A stretch of 52,755 nt of DNA, taken from positions 1 to 52,755 of the forward strand of contig JAJYXE010000018.1 in NCBI GenBank assembly GCA_021791145.1. The letters are read 5' to 3'. A program made the translations under genes and the position numbers. Each line of letters begins with the position of its first letter. The first letter of the stretch is position 1. Source of the DNA: Actinomycetes bacterium (lineage in GTDB: Bacteria; Actinomycetota; Acidimicrobiia; Acidimicrobiales; RAAP-2). Shown in pieces: positions 31,270 through 39,837 of the stretch. The notes under the pieces are model-generated. The model saw nothing but the letters and a program-made list of their open reading frames with translations, did not search any database and was not told the DNA's origin.

Positions 31270-32169
31270 GTGGAGGGGACGCTGGAGCTCGACGGGCTCT
31301 CACGGCGCTTCGGCAGTCTCGTCGCGCTCGACAACCTCTCGTTCTCGGTCGGTAGCGGGCGGGTCACCGGTTTCCTCGGGCCTAACGGAGCGGGAAAGAC
31401 CACGACCATGCGTGCGATCTTCGGGCTGACCGAGCTCGACCACGGCAGCGTGCGATGGGACGGCGCGCCCGTCGATGCCTCAGCGCGCAGGCGCTTCGGC
31501 TACATGCCCGAGGAGCGGGGGCTCTATCCGGGAATGCTGGTCGGAGAGCAGCTCCGGTACCTGGGTCGTCTCCACGGGATGCACGACCGGGAGGCAGCGT
31601 CGGCCGCCGCCCGCTGGCTGGACCGCTTCGCGCTCTCGGATCGAGCGAAGAGCAAGGTCGAGTCACTCTCCCATGGCAACCAGCAACGCGTGCAGCTCGC
31701 TGCTGCGCTCGTCCACGATCCCGACCTGCTCGTGCTCGACGAGCCTTTGGCCGGGCTCGATCCGACAGGCATCGACGCGATCGGGGAGGTCCTGACCGAG
31801 CAGGCGCACGCAGGTCGTTGCGTCCTGTTCTCCAGCCATCAGCTCGACCTCGTCGAGAAGCTCTGCGAGGTCGTCGTCATCATCGACCACGGCCGCGTCG
31901 TGGCGTCCGGCGACGTGGACGAGCTGGAGAGGAGCGGCACATCCAGGCTAATCGTCCGGGTCGAAGGCGACCGTGAAGGCCGCTGGGCAGAGGGGCTCGC
32001 CGGCGTGGAGGTCTCTCGAGTGACAGGCGGCGCGGTCCGTCTCGTGCTCCATCGGGGTGTGGACAGCACGATGGTCCTCGACGCGGCGCGGGCCTCAGGC
32101 CGGGTGCTCGAGTTCGGTTTCCAGCGGCGCACGCTCTCCGAGGTGTTCCGCGAGGCGGTGCACGCATGA
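31270..32169 (+). CDS. ABC transporter ATP-binding protein (NatA/EcsA-like)
   Basis: A 299-residue ATPase with Walker A GPNGAGKTTT, signature LSHGNQQRVQLAAAL, Walker B LLVLDEPLAGLDP and switch SSHQ. The GNQQ form of the signature is typical of NatA-type exporters. A C-terminal regulatory segment follows the nucleotide domain. It overlaps the permease gene by 4 bp (ATGA). Confidence 0.92.
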   Translation: MEGTLELDGLSRRFGSLVALDNLSFSVGSGRVTGFLGPNGAGKTTTMRAIFGLTELDHGSVRWDGAPVDASARRRFGYMPEERGLYPGMLVGEQLRYLGRLHGMHDREAASAAARWLDRFALSDRAKSKVESLSHGNQQRVQLAAALVHDPDLLVLDEPLAGLDPTGIDAIGEVLTEQAHAGRCVLFSSHQLDLVEKLCEVVVIIDHGRVVASGDVDELERSGTSRLIVRVEGDREGRWAEGLAGVEVSRVTGGAVRLVLHRGVDSTMVLDAARASGRVLEFGFQRRTLSEVFREAVHA

Positions 32170-33518
32170 AGGCCGTCGTCTACGTTCTCGCCGTCGTGAT
32201 CGTGGGCTTGGCGCTCCTCCGGCGGTTCCGCGCAGGGCGTCGCGCGCCGGCTCCCCTCGCGCCCGGTCACGTGACGGCTGCGCTCGCCCGCCTCGGGCAG
32301 CGCGCCCGGGGACCGCTCGATCGCCGGCGCCCGCTCGGCGATACCGGGCTCGTGGCAGCACGCGAGATCCGCGAGCGGCTGCGCGGACGCTTCTTCCGGG
32401 TCATCACGCTGCTCCTCCTCGCCGTCGTCGCGGCCGCGATCGTGATCCCCACCCTGCCGTCGTCCTCTCGCCCCGTCGCCCGCATCGGGGTGGTCGGGAG
32501 CTTGAGCGGTGCGGAGGAAGGCGCAATACGCACCGTGCTCGGCCACGCCCGGCTCGGTGCCCAATTCTCTTCCGAACCCGATCTACGAGCTGCTCGGGCG
32601 GCGCTTCGCGCGCACCAGCTGACAGTCGCGGTCGACCACGAGGAGCGCCTCTTGGTCCGCACACCGGTGGGCGCCGGCGCCTCCACAACCCAGGCCGTCG
32701 CGGCGACCGCGATCGCCTCGGCGCTCGGCACTGCGCACGCGTTCCGCGCCGCCCAGCTGAGCCCCGCACAGGCGAGCATCGTCGCACGCTCACGCCCTCT
32801 TCCCATCTCCAGCGTCGTCGCGCGCCGGAGCGGGGCTGCACGTGGCACGTCGATCATCGGGCTGGTCTTCATCTTCATCCTTCTCACCCAGTACCTCACC
32901 TGGACGCTCGTCGGGGTCATGGAGGAGAAGTCGAGCAGGGTCGTCGAGGTCCTGCTCGCGACCGTCCGGCCGGTGCAGCTGCTCGGCGGCAAGGTGCTGG
33001 GCATCGGAGTGGTCGCGCTGCTCCAGGCCGGGCTCGTCGTCGCGTTCGCGCTCGTGCTCGGCGCGGCCGTCGGTTCCAACGTGCTCCAAGGGGCTGCGCC
33101 GACCACGGTCGCAGCGTCACTCGTGTGGCTCGTGCTCGCATACGCCTTCTACTCGTGGGTCTTCGCGGCCGCGGGATCGATGGTGGAGCGTCAGGACCAG
33201 GCGCAGAGCTTGACCTTGCCGCTCAGCGTGCCGATCATCGTCGGCTACGTCGTCGCCCTCGTGAACTCGGGCCCCAATCCAACGTCGCTCTTCATGAAGG
33301 TCCTCGCGTACCTACCCCCTACGGCACCGTTCGGCATGCCGCTTCTGGTCGCGAAGGGGGAGGTCACCTGGTGGGAATTCCTCGTCGCCGCGCTGTTGAG
33401 CATCGCAAGCACGCTCGTGCTCGCCCGCTTCGCGGCGACCGTGTACCAGAGAGCGGTCCTTCGCACGGGACGCCGGCTGCACCTCCGCGAGGTCGTAGGA
33501 GCCGGACACGCCGGTTGA
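32166..33518 (+). CDS. ABC-2 type transporter permease (NatB-like)
   Basis: A 450-residue permease. It has an extra N-terminal helix (VVYVLAVVIVGLALL), then the ABC-2 pattern: helix near 80 (VITLLLLAVVAAAIVIP), a large external loop, and a C-terminal bundle beginning IIGLVFIFILLTQYL. The coupling segment VGVMEEKSSRVVEVLLATVRPVQLLGGK is characteristic of NatB/ABC-2 exporters. Together with the ATPase it forms an export pump; substrate unknown. Confidence 0.88.
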   Translation: MKAVVYVLAVVIVGLALLRRFRAGRRAPAPLAPGHVTAALARLGQRARGPLDRRRPLGDTGLVAAREIRERLRGRFFRVITLLLLAVVAAAIVIPTLPSSSRPVARIGVVGSLSGAEEGAIRTVLGHARLGAQFSSEPDLRAARAALRAHQLTVAVDHEERLLVRTPVGAGASTTQAVAATAIASALGTAHAFRAAQLSPAQASIVARSRPLPISSVVARRSGAARGTSIIGLVFIFILLTQYLTWTLVGVMEEKSSRVVEVLLATVRPVQLLGGKVLGIGVVALLQAGLVVAFALVLGAAVGSNVLQGAAPTTVAASLVWLVLAYAFYSWVFAAAGSMVERQDQAQSLTLPLSVPIIVGYVVALVNSGPNPTSLFMKVLAYLPPTAPFGMPLLVAKGEVTWWEFLVAALLSIASTLVLARFAATVYQRAVLRTGRRLHLREVVGAGHAG

Positions 33519-33563
33519 CGGGCCAGAGGATCCTGCTCGACGACTTCTTGGCCATAGGCGCCA

Positions 33564-33575
33564 TAGGCTCAGCCG
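33564..33575 (+). promoter_or_regulatory. -10 element for leaderless YbaK gene
   Basis: TAGGCT at 33564-33569 is followed by 6 bases and ATG, with no ribosome-binding site. Confidence 0.55.
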
Positions 33576-34127
33576 ATGAAAGACCACCCGAGGGCCACCG
33601 TCGGACGACTCGAGCTCCATCGGGCGCTCGACCGTCCTGATCTCCTCGGCGTGACCGTCCACGCCGCGTTGTCGAAGCTGCGAGACCGAGACCTCGTCGG
33701 CGTCGCCGAGATCGACCCCGCCGTCGCCGACACGGCGGCCTTCTGCGAGCGGTACGGGGTGCGCGCCGAGGAGAGCGCGAACTGCGTCGTGGTGGCTGCC
33801 CGCCGCCAGGGCGCGACGCGCCGCGCCGCCTGCGTCGTGCTGGCGTCGACTCGAGCGGACGTCAACGGCGTCGTTCGCCGCCACCTCGACGCCCGGAAGG
33901 TCTCCTTTGCGCCCACGGACGCCGCGGTCGTCGAGACCGGCATGGAGCACGGCGGCATCACGCCGATCGGCCTGCCCGCCGGATGGCCGGTGCTCGTCGA
34001 CGGGGCGGTCGCGCGCCATCCGCGCGTGGTGGTCGGGAGCGGCCTGCGGAGGTCGAAGCTGCTGTTGCCCGGCCACCTGCTCCTCGCCCTTCCCTTCGCC
34101 GAGGTCATCGAGCACCTGGGCCGCTGA
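33576..34127 (+). CDS. YbaK/EbsC-type aminoacyl-tRNA deacylase
   Basis: A 183-residue member of the YbaK/prolyl-tRNA editing (INS) superfamily, which hydrolyses mischarged tRNA such as Cys-tRNA-Pro. The segment VETGMEHGGITPIGLP near 125 is the family hallmark, followed by VGSGLRRSKLLLPG. The leaderless ATG is supported by TAGGCT 6 bases upstream. It converges on the surface-protein gene. Confidence 0.88.
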   Translation: MKDHPRATVGRLELHRALDRPDLLGVTVHAALSKLRDRDLVGVAEIDPAVADTAAFCERYGVRAEESANCVVVAARRQGATRRAACVVLASTRADVNGVVRRHLDARKVSFAPTDAAVVETGMEHGGITPIGLPAGWPVLVDGAVARHPRVVVGSGLRRSKLLLPGHLLLALPFAEVIEHLGR

Positions 34128-34175
34128 CGGCGACGTCGCTGGGTCGTTGGAGGGGCGCTCGGCGGACCCGCTCGC

Positions 34176-36917
34176 TCAGAGGTCCCGGATCATTGTCGTG
34201 ACGATCGAGGGGCTCACCGCGTCGGGGCCGCCGAGGATCGTCAAGCTGTCGACCCGGTCTGCGGAGTTCCCGTCGATCCCTGTGCGTCCGGCAGCGACCA
34301 GGAGCGTCGAGAGCGGTCTCCCCACGACCGAAGGGCTTGTGCAGAGGAGAAGCGGCTGCGGCGCGTGCGTGTTGGACCGACCGGCGCCTGCCGCGACGAG
34401 CGCGCCCGCCAGCCCGTCAGTGAAGAAGTCACCCCGGGCCACGGTCACGCTCCCACTGCCGCTCCACCCGATGCCGAGGTGCCCCGCTGCCGACCCCATC
34501 TCGAACTGTGCGAGCTGAGCCGCCGTGCCGGTTGCGGACTCGCCCGCGATGCGCAGGACCGACACCCCGAGCTCCTTGAGCGACTGCACCGCCTCATCCG
34601 ACACCGCGAGGGGTCCGCCCATCACGATGACCTGCTTGATGCCGAGATCGCTGATCGCCGACGACACCTGGAGCGACAACGTGGCGGGCGCGGTGAGGAG
34701 GATCGGGAGCCGTTCCGAGTACGAGAGCACGCTCGCAGACTCTGCATCCTGGAACGAGTGCCCGGTCGCCACGATCGCCGTCGGGATCGCAGAGGACGTG
34801 GACGGGGCAGCCGAGCCGTTGCCCGACGTGCCGTTGTAGTGCCCCGACCCCCCTGTCCGATTGGTCCCCTCGTAGGCTCCCGTGACGTCCAGCGACCCGA
34901 TCCCGCCGGCTGTCGGGTACTCGGCGACCCACTGCGCGGTGTCGTACTCGGTGGTCCCGCCGATCCGCGTCACCTGGATGTGCACAGGGCCTGCGGATGT
35001 GAGGGGCGTCGTCCCACCGCAGTCGTACGCAAGCATCGACTCGAGCTGCTGCGCGACGGCAGGGCTCACTGCGAGCGGCCCACCGACGATGAACACCTGC
35101 GTGATCCCCTCGAGCTGGATGGCGTCCTTCGCCGGCGCGGACAGAGACCCGGTAGGCGTCAGCAGCTCGCCAGTGCCCAGGGAGCTCGCGAGGTAGGCGC
35201 TCGCCAGGGCGTCGGGATAGCGCGCGTCCGTCGCAAGCACGACGGGGCGGTCACCGGGACGGCCCGGGCATGCTGTGGCTTGCGCATCGAACTGGTGCTC
35301 GAGCTCCGCCGCAGCGGTCGCGTCCGGTGTCGGGCCGTAGATCCGAGTCACCGGTGTCGCGCTCACCGTCAGCACCTGCGACGAGCCGGCACGTCCAGTG
35401 TCCGACGCGCAGCTCGGGCTCGTCCCGTAGCGGACCTCGAGGTCGACGGAGCCCTGGGCTGTTGGCGCGTTGACCGCAAGACCCGAGACGGAGTACCCGC
35501 CGGCGGTCGTCGACGCCTTCAGGACCTCGAACTCGACCGCTGAGGCGCCTGTCGCGCTCTCACCCTGGTAGGCGGCGCTCGCGCTGGCCGAACCATTCCC
35601 CGAGACCGTCGAGACCGCGGGAGCGCTCCCCGACGTGTTGAAGGTACCTGCGGAAAGGCTGAGGCAGACGTAGCCGACGGGCACAGGGACCGCCGCGGTC
35701 CCGAGCACTTCCACCGGGCTGAGCGGCACGTCGAATGCCGCCGGCAGCACCTGCACAGGCAATGTGCTGGTCTTCACCACAAGCGATGTCCCGCCTGACG
35801 CCGGAGCTGTGGAGCCCGGCTGGTTGGATGTCGGAGATGTGGAACCCGTCGCCGTTGTCCCCTCGATGCTCGCATTCGATGCACCGATCGTATCGACAGA
35901 TGACGGCGTCGCGGAGAACGACGCGCTCACACCCACGTCGCCGGTCCCCATCGCCGACGCTGTCGCTCCCAGCGCGTACTTGATGCCGCTGATCGTGACG
36001 TCCACCGCGCCCGGGCCAGTGGCATCGAAGTAGAGACTGCTCGTGAAGGTGAGCAGCAGCTCGTCGGGTTTCGTCGCTGTGCACGTCCCGCCGTTGGCAA
36101 GCGATGCCGAAAACGTCGGAGTGGGGGTCGCTTCTGTTGTCGCGCTCGTCCCCGTCACCGTACCGAGCGTGACGGTCGGAACGGCAGCGAAGTACAGGTA
36201 GGCGCCACCCGCGCAGTTGTTCCCCGACGGAGGTGCCACCGTGAGCGTGAGCTTGCTGCCCGCGGTCCACCCGCTCCCCGAGCTGCTGTCCCCCGACATG
36301 GCCACCGTCCAGTTGCTTGCAGCTGCTCCAGTCGCGCCCAACGCGATCTTGGGCTGGCCGCCGGAAGTGACCGCGATCGTGGGCGCCTTGGGCGGTGTCT
36401 GCACGATCGTGCCGTTCTTCGCCGTCGACGGAGAGAACGTGACGTGATTCGACATCTGGGCCGTAACAATGGCATCCCCAACTGCACCATGGGTTGTGTA
36501 AGTGATGTCAGTGATCTGGATCGTCGCAGACGTATTTGACGCCTTAGCGCCGAGCTCGATGTCCAACTGTGTCGAAGTTGCCCCAGACTTCACAATACTC
36601 ACTGTGTGAGATGAAATATTAAACGTGTCCCAGTCAATGCGAGTTGCTCCTGTTGACGGCGACACCCACAGAGCGAGCGTCGACCCTGTCGGCAGGGAAC
36701 CGGCCGCACTGAGCTTGATCGTGAGCGAGCCGGCCGGCATCCCTTGCCCGGTCGAAGCGACCGGAGGCCAACTTGTTGCCGAGATCGAGCCGGTCGGCGC
36801 TGTTGTGGCTCCGGCGGGCGTCGATCCCGCGAGCAGACCGGCTGCGAGAACGGTCGCAACAATTGAAAGCCCGACTGCCGCAAAGACGCGCGCGGGCGCG
36901 AAGAAACGTCTTCTCAC
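34176..36917 (-). CDS. Secreted surface protein with three CWB2 cell-wall-binding repeats
   Basis: A 913-residue exported protein. The signal peptide is RRRFFAPARVFAAVGLSIVATVLAAGLLAG with an AGA-type cut near residue 37. Residues ~40-570 are Ser/Thr/Gly/Ala-rich, with no recognised domain. The last ~330 residues hold three putative cell-wall-binding repeat 2 (PF04122) units: around TQVFIVGGPLAVSPAV, KQVIVMGGPLAVSDEAV and DSLTILGGPDAVSPSIV. CWB2 triplets attach proteins non-covalently to wall polymers. There is no LPxTG or C-terminal helix. The coding region for residues ~85-165 is clearly less GC-rich than the rest of the window. The start is GTG at 36917. Confidence 0.88.
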   Translation of the reverse strand: MRRRFFAPARVFAAVGLSIVATVLAAGLLAGSTPAGATTAPTGSISATSWPPVASTGQGMPAGSLTIKLSAAGSLPTGSTLALWVSPSTGATRIDWDTFNISSHTVSIVKSGATSTQLDIELGAKASNTSATIQITDITYTTHGAVGDAIVTAQMSNHVTFSPSTAKNGTIVQTPPKAPTIAVTSGGQPKIALGATGAAASNWTVAMSGDSSSGSGWTAGSKLTLTVAPPSGNNCAGGAYLYFAAVPTVTLGTVTGTSATTEATPTPTFSASLANGGTCTATKPDELLLTFTSSLYFDATGPGAVDVTISGIKYALGATASAMGTGDVGVSASFSATPSSVDTIGASNASIEGTTATGSTSPTSNQPGSTAPASGGTSLVVKTSTLPVQVLPAAFDVPLSPVEVLGTAAVPVPVGYVCLSLSAGTFNTSGSAPAVSTVSGNGSASASAAYQGESATGASAVEFEVLKASTTAGGYSVSGLAVNAPTAQGSVDLEVRYGTSPSCASDTGRAGSSQVLTVSATPVTRIYGPTPDATAAAELEHQFDAQATACPGRPGDRPVVLATDARYPDALASAYLASSLGTGELLTPTGSLSAPAKDAIQLEGITQVFIVGGPLAVSPAVAQQLESMLAYDCGGTTPLTSAGPVHIQVTRIGGTTEYDTAQWVAEYPTAGGIGSLDVTGAYEGTNRTGGSGHYNGTSGNGSAAPSTSSAIPTAIVATGHSFQDAESASVLSYSERLPILLTAPATLSLQVSSAISDLGIKQVIVMGGPLAVSDEAVQSLKELGVSVLRIAGESATGTAAQLAQFEMGSAAGHLGIGWSGSGSVTVARGDFFTDGLAGALVAAGAGRSNTHAPQPLLLCTSPSVVGRPLSTLLVAAGRTGIDGNSADRVDSLTILGGPDAVSPSIVTTMIRDL

Positions 36918-37060
36918 TGGTCCATCCCCTTCCCATCCCTAGGCCCTGCTCCGCCCGCTGAGCCCCCTCCGGGGCACAACCCGGACCAGCGATCACTCAT
37001 AACGCTACTGCTGCAAGATGTTGGCTCGCAAGTCGAAGTGCGCCGCCGGGTCCCGCTCGC

Positions 37061-37073
37061 TACGGTCACCGCG
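37061..37073 (+). promoter_or_regulatory. -10 element for leaderless hydrolase
   Basis: TACGGT at 37061-37066 is followed by 7 bases and an in-frame GTG at 37074. This supports the internal start over the GTG at 37038. Confidence 0.45.
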
Positions 37074-37706
37074 GTGGCTGGTGGGCGTCCGCGGGGCGAA
37101 CCGAGAGCGCATGCACGCGTCGCGGGCGTCCTTCTCGCCCCCGGGGCGGGTGGCGCCGCAGACAACCCAGCCTTCGTGTCACTCGCCGAAACGGTCGCGA
37201 GGACCGGGGTCGCGGTCGATCGGATGGACTTTCCCTATCGACTGGCGGGCCGCCGACGTCCGGACGCCCCCGCCGTTCTTGAAGCGAGCGTCCGCGAGCG
37301 TGCGGACGCGCTTGCAGAGCGTCTGGGGACGGGCGCTTGCCACCTCGTCCTCGGAGGCAGGTCCATGGGCGGACGGATCTGCTCCCAGGTGGTCGCAGAG
37401 GGTCTGCCCGCCGCAGGCCTCGCTCTTGTGAGCTACCCGCTCCACCCTCCCGGACGTCCCGGGCAGCTCCGCACGAGCCACTTCCCAGCGATCGAGGTTC
37501 CCTGTCTCTTCGTGTCAGGGACCCGCGACGCCTTCGCCAACCCGTCCGAGCTCGAGGAGGCGACGGCAGCCATCCCGGGCGCGGTCACCCACGTGTGGCT
37601 AGAGCGAGGGGACCACGGACTGCGGAACCACGTCGCCGACGCGGCAAACGCCATCGCCGAGTGGCTCACTTCGACCTTCACGCTGGTGCACGCACGATCC
37701 GATTGA
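37074..37706 (+). CDS. Alpha/beta hydrolase (KANL3/Tex30-like)
   Basis: A 210-residue alpha/beta-hydrolase. The first strand VAGVLLAPGAGG is followed by the nucleophile elbow GGRSMGGRI, the acid region FVSGTRDAFANP and the His region WLERGDHGLRN. This layout is that of the KANL3/Tex30 or dienelactone-hydrolase-like group. The longer reading from 37038 adds 12 Arg-rich residues and is less likely. Substrate unknown. Confidence 0.85.
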   Translation: MAGGRPRGEPRAHARVAGVLLAPGAGGAADNPAFVSLAETVARTGVAVDRMDFPYRLAGRRRPDAPAVLEASVRERADALAERLGTGACHLVLGGRSMGGRICSQVVAEGLPAAGLALVSYPLHPPGRPGQLRTSHFPAIEVPCLFVSGTRDAFANPSELEEATAAIPGAVTHVWLERGDHGLRNHVADAANAIAEWLTSTFTLVHARSD

Positions 37707-37754
37707 GCACCAGCACCGCTTCTGAGAAGAGCTCGACGGCCGCCCAGGCGAGCA

Positions 37755-37803
37755 GAGTGCCCGGACCAGGAGATTCGAGCGGAGTGCCCGGACCAGGAGA
37801 TTC
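37755..37803. repeat. 27-bp direct repeat
   Basis: The 22-bp core gagtgcccggaccaggagat plus tc occurs at 37755-37776 and again at 37782-37803, a 27-bp period. It lies in the spacer after the hydrolase gene. Confidence 0.85.
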
Positions 37804-37863
37804 ACGCCCGGTCCGGGTCTCTTCTGCTATCGGCTCCTCGAGCCCACGGTCTCTTTGCAAGGG

Positions 37864-37956
37864 CTAGGTGAGCTCCTGCACCACCCAGTCGACGAGCACC
37901 GCCAAGAGGCATGCCGTCGCTCCGAGGAGAAGTCCCAACCGTGCCTCTTTGCCCAT
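37864..37956 (-). CDS. Small single-pass membrane protein, 30 residues
   Basis: A short reading frame with ATG at 37956 and TAG at 37864. The strong Shine-Dalgarno TGGAGG sits 6 bases before the ATG. The product starts MGKEARLG, continues with one hydrophobic stretch (LLLGATACLLAVLVDWVVQ) and ends ELT, so it looks like a tiny inner-membrane protein with a positive N-terminus. It begins 78 bases after the EamA stop on the same strand and may be co-transcribed. I recognise no family. Confidence 0.55.
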   Translation of the reverse strand: MGKEARLGLLLGATACLLAVLVDWVVQELT

Positions 37957-38034
37957 GGTTGCCTCCATTGAATCGACGCGTTCGCTGATGCACGTACATC
38001 CATACCACCCGCGGTGCCGGCCAAACACCCCGGT

Positions 38035-39042
38035 TCACACCGCCACTGAGCCGCAGTCGAGCTGGGGATCATCGTCGCACGCGTCGTCGTGCTCCCTGAC
38101 GTTCGCGGCGGCCGTTCTCGCAGGTGCCGCGAGCAAGGCCGGCGGTGCAGGCGCCGCCCGCGTCGACGGGGCCGCCTCGTCGTCTCCCCCGCCGACGCCC
38201 ATGACCAACATCGCCAGGACGACGAGCGCGCCGCCGATGACGAGCGCCCAACCAAGGCGCTCCCCTGACATCCACGCGAAGATGGCAGCGAAGACCGGCT
38301 CGGTCGTGAACACCACGGCTGCCGACGTCGCCGAGAGATGCGATTGCGCCCAGGTCTGCACGACGAACGCGAAGGCCGTCGCTGCGACGGCGGTGAGCAC
38401 GACGGCTCCCCAGATCGCGGGCGACTGGGGCAGCCCGACGCCGCTCGGCGCCGCGGCGACCAACGAGATCGCGCCGATCGTGATGAGCTCGACGGCCGCG
38501 AGCCCGTAGGCGTTCCCGGTCGACGTCCACCGTTCGAGCCCGACGATCTGAAGCGCAAAGAGGGCTGCCGAGACGATGGTGAGGGCCTCACCGACCCCGA
38601 AGGGTGCGCCCCGGAGAGTCATCACCGCCAGTCCGGCAGTGGCGACAGCCACAGCGCTCCAGGTTCGTCTCCCGGGCTGGTGGCGCAGCACCATCCACCC
38701 GATGACCGGCGTGAACACGACCTGCAACCCGGTGAGGAACCCGGAGACCGCCGCAGGCGTGTGCTCGAGCCCAAACGTCTGGGCCATGTAGCCGCCGGCA
38801 AGTGCGGCGCCGAGGAGCACCCCATGACGCCAACCGCGCCGTCCGAGCCTCACGAGGGCGCGGGGGCGCAGCACCGTGAGCAGCAGGCCGGCCAGGATGA
38901 AGCGCCAAGCCAGAAAGTCCAGTACGGGCGTATGGATGATCGTTTGCTTCACGACGACGAACGTCGAGCCCCAGATCGCCGAGGCGAGGAGGAGCAGTAC
39001 GACCGCGACCATCCTCGGTCGCCGGCGCAGCTCGCTCACCAT
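38035..39042 (-). CDS. EamA/DMT-superfamily transporter
   Basis: A 335-residue protein with ten predicted helices in two EamA halves: the first begins VAVVLLLLASAIWGSTFVVVKQ, the second EALTIVSAALFALQIVGLER. The conserved second-half end TTEPVFAAIFAWMSGERLGW is typical of drug/metabolite transporters. A ~40-residue acidic tail follows. ATG at 39042 has GGAGG 7 bases upstream. It is divergent from an XRE-cupin gene across a palindromic operator, so it is probably that regulator's target. Such pairs often handle amino acids or toxic metabolites (inference). Confidence 0.9.
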   Translation of the reverse strand: MVSELRRRPRMVAVVLLLLASAIWGSTFVVVKQTIIHTPVLDFLAWRFILAGLLLTVLRPRALVRLGRRGWRHGVLLGAALAGGYMAQTFGLEHTPAAVSGFLTGLQVVFTPVIGWMVLRHQPGRRTWSAVAVATAGLAVMTLRGAPFGVGEALTIVSAALFALQIVGLERWTSTGNAYGLAAVELITIGAISLVAAAPSGVGLPQSPAIWGAVVLTAVAATAFAFVVQTWAQSHLSATSAAVVFTTEPVFAAIFAWMSGERLGWALVIGGALVVLAMLVMGVGGGDDEAAPSTRAAPAPPALLAAPARTAAANVREHDDACDDDPQLDCGSVAV

Positions 39043-39085
39043 CCTCGTTCCTCCATCCGTCCAGCCCGCGACCATCGGCCCGGCG

Positions 39086-39113
39086 TGCAGTATTCTGCAA
39101 TGCAGTATATTGC
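39086..39113. promoter_or_regulatory. Operator and overlapping divergent promoters, EamA / XRE-cupin
   Basis: A perfect inverted repeat TGCAG-TATT-CTGCA lies at 39086-39099 and a partial second copy, TGCAGTATATTGC, at 39101-39113. The plus-strand -10 TATATT (39106-39111, 8 bases before the regulator ATG) and the minus-strand -10 TATACT (39109-39104) overlap inside the second copy. A repressor here would block both promoters. Confidence 0.65.
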
Positions 39114-39119
39114 CCTCTG

Positions 39120-39785
39120 ATGCCGTCCGGACGCGGTCGACGCCCACGCGGCGAGCCTGGGGCTCCCCCTCCCGGACCGCCGCCACGCGGCATCCCGACG
39201 CGCCCCGCTGGGGCTCCGCCACAGTCGTCCCCCACGGACTTGTTCAACGCGATCGGCGGCAGGGTGCGGACACGCCGGCTCGCCCTGCGCTTGACGCTCG
39301 ACGAGCTGAGCGCCCGGTCCGGCGTGAGCCGGAGGATGATCACGATGCTCGAAGCTGGCGAGACCAACGTCAGTCTCGGGACGCTCGACAAGCTGGCCCG
39401 AGCACTGGACGTCGACTTCGCAACGCTCGTCGCCGTCCCTCCCGTCCCCCCGCTCACCCCCGAAGCGACGCGCTCGGTGGAGCCGGTCTGGGAAGACGGC
39501 CGCGGCAGCGCTGCTCGGCTCTTGGACTCACGTTCATCCGCACGGGTCGTCGAGCTCTGGTACTGGGAGCTTGCCCCCGGCGCGCGCTACGAGGCCGAAG
39601 CGGATCCGCCGGGGAGCGAGGAGCTCCTCCTCGTGCACGCCGGCAGGCTCGTCGCCGAGGTCGGTGACGCTGCCTACACCCTCGACGAGGGTGAGCACCT
39701 GCGGCTGCCCACCGACAGGCCGTACGCGTACGGGAACCCAGGCCAAAAGACCGTACGCTTCACCCGAGTCGTCGTGATCCCCTGA
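39120..39785 (+). CDS. XRE-family regulator with cupin domain
   Basis: A 221-residue two-domain regulator. After a Pro/Arg-rich N-terminus of ~38 residues comes the HTH (VRTRRLALRLTLDELSARSGVSRRMITMLEAG, about 46-80), then a cupin sensor (WYWELAPGARYEAEADPPGSEELLLVHAGRL through DEGEHLRLPTDRPYAYGN). It probably autoregulates and controls the divergent transporter through the palindrome upstream. The ligand is unknown. Confidence 0.88.
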   Translation: MPSGRGRRPRGEPGAPPPGPPPRGIPTRPAGAPPQSSPTDLFNAIGGRVRTRRLALRLTLDELSARSGVSRRMITMLEAGETNVSLGTLDKLARALDVDFATLVAVPPVPPLTPEATRSVEPVWEDGRGSAARLLDSRSSARVVELWYWELAPGARYEAEADPPGSEELLLVHAGRLVAEVGDAAYTLDEGEHLRLPTDRPYAYGNPGQKTVRFTRVVVIP

Positions 39786-39825
39786 GTGCGGCGGTCAACC
39801 GGGTGTAGCAACTGGAAGCGCCGGG

Positions 39826-39837
39826 TAGCCTGAGCAC
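39826..39837 (+). promoter_or_regulatory. -10 element for leaderless DoxX-like gene
   Basis: TAGCCT at 39826-39831 lies 6 bases before the GTG. Confidence 0.55.
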
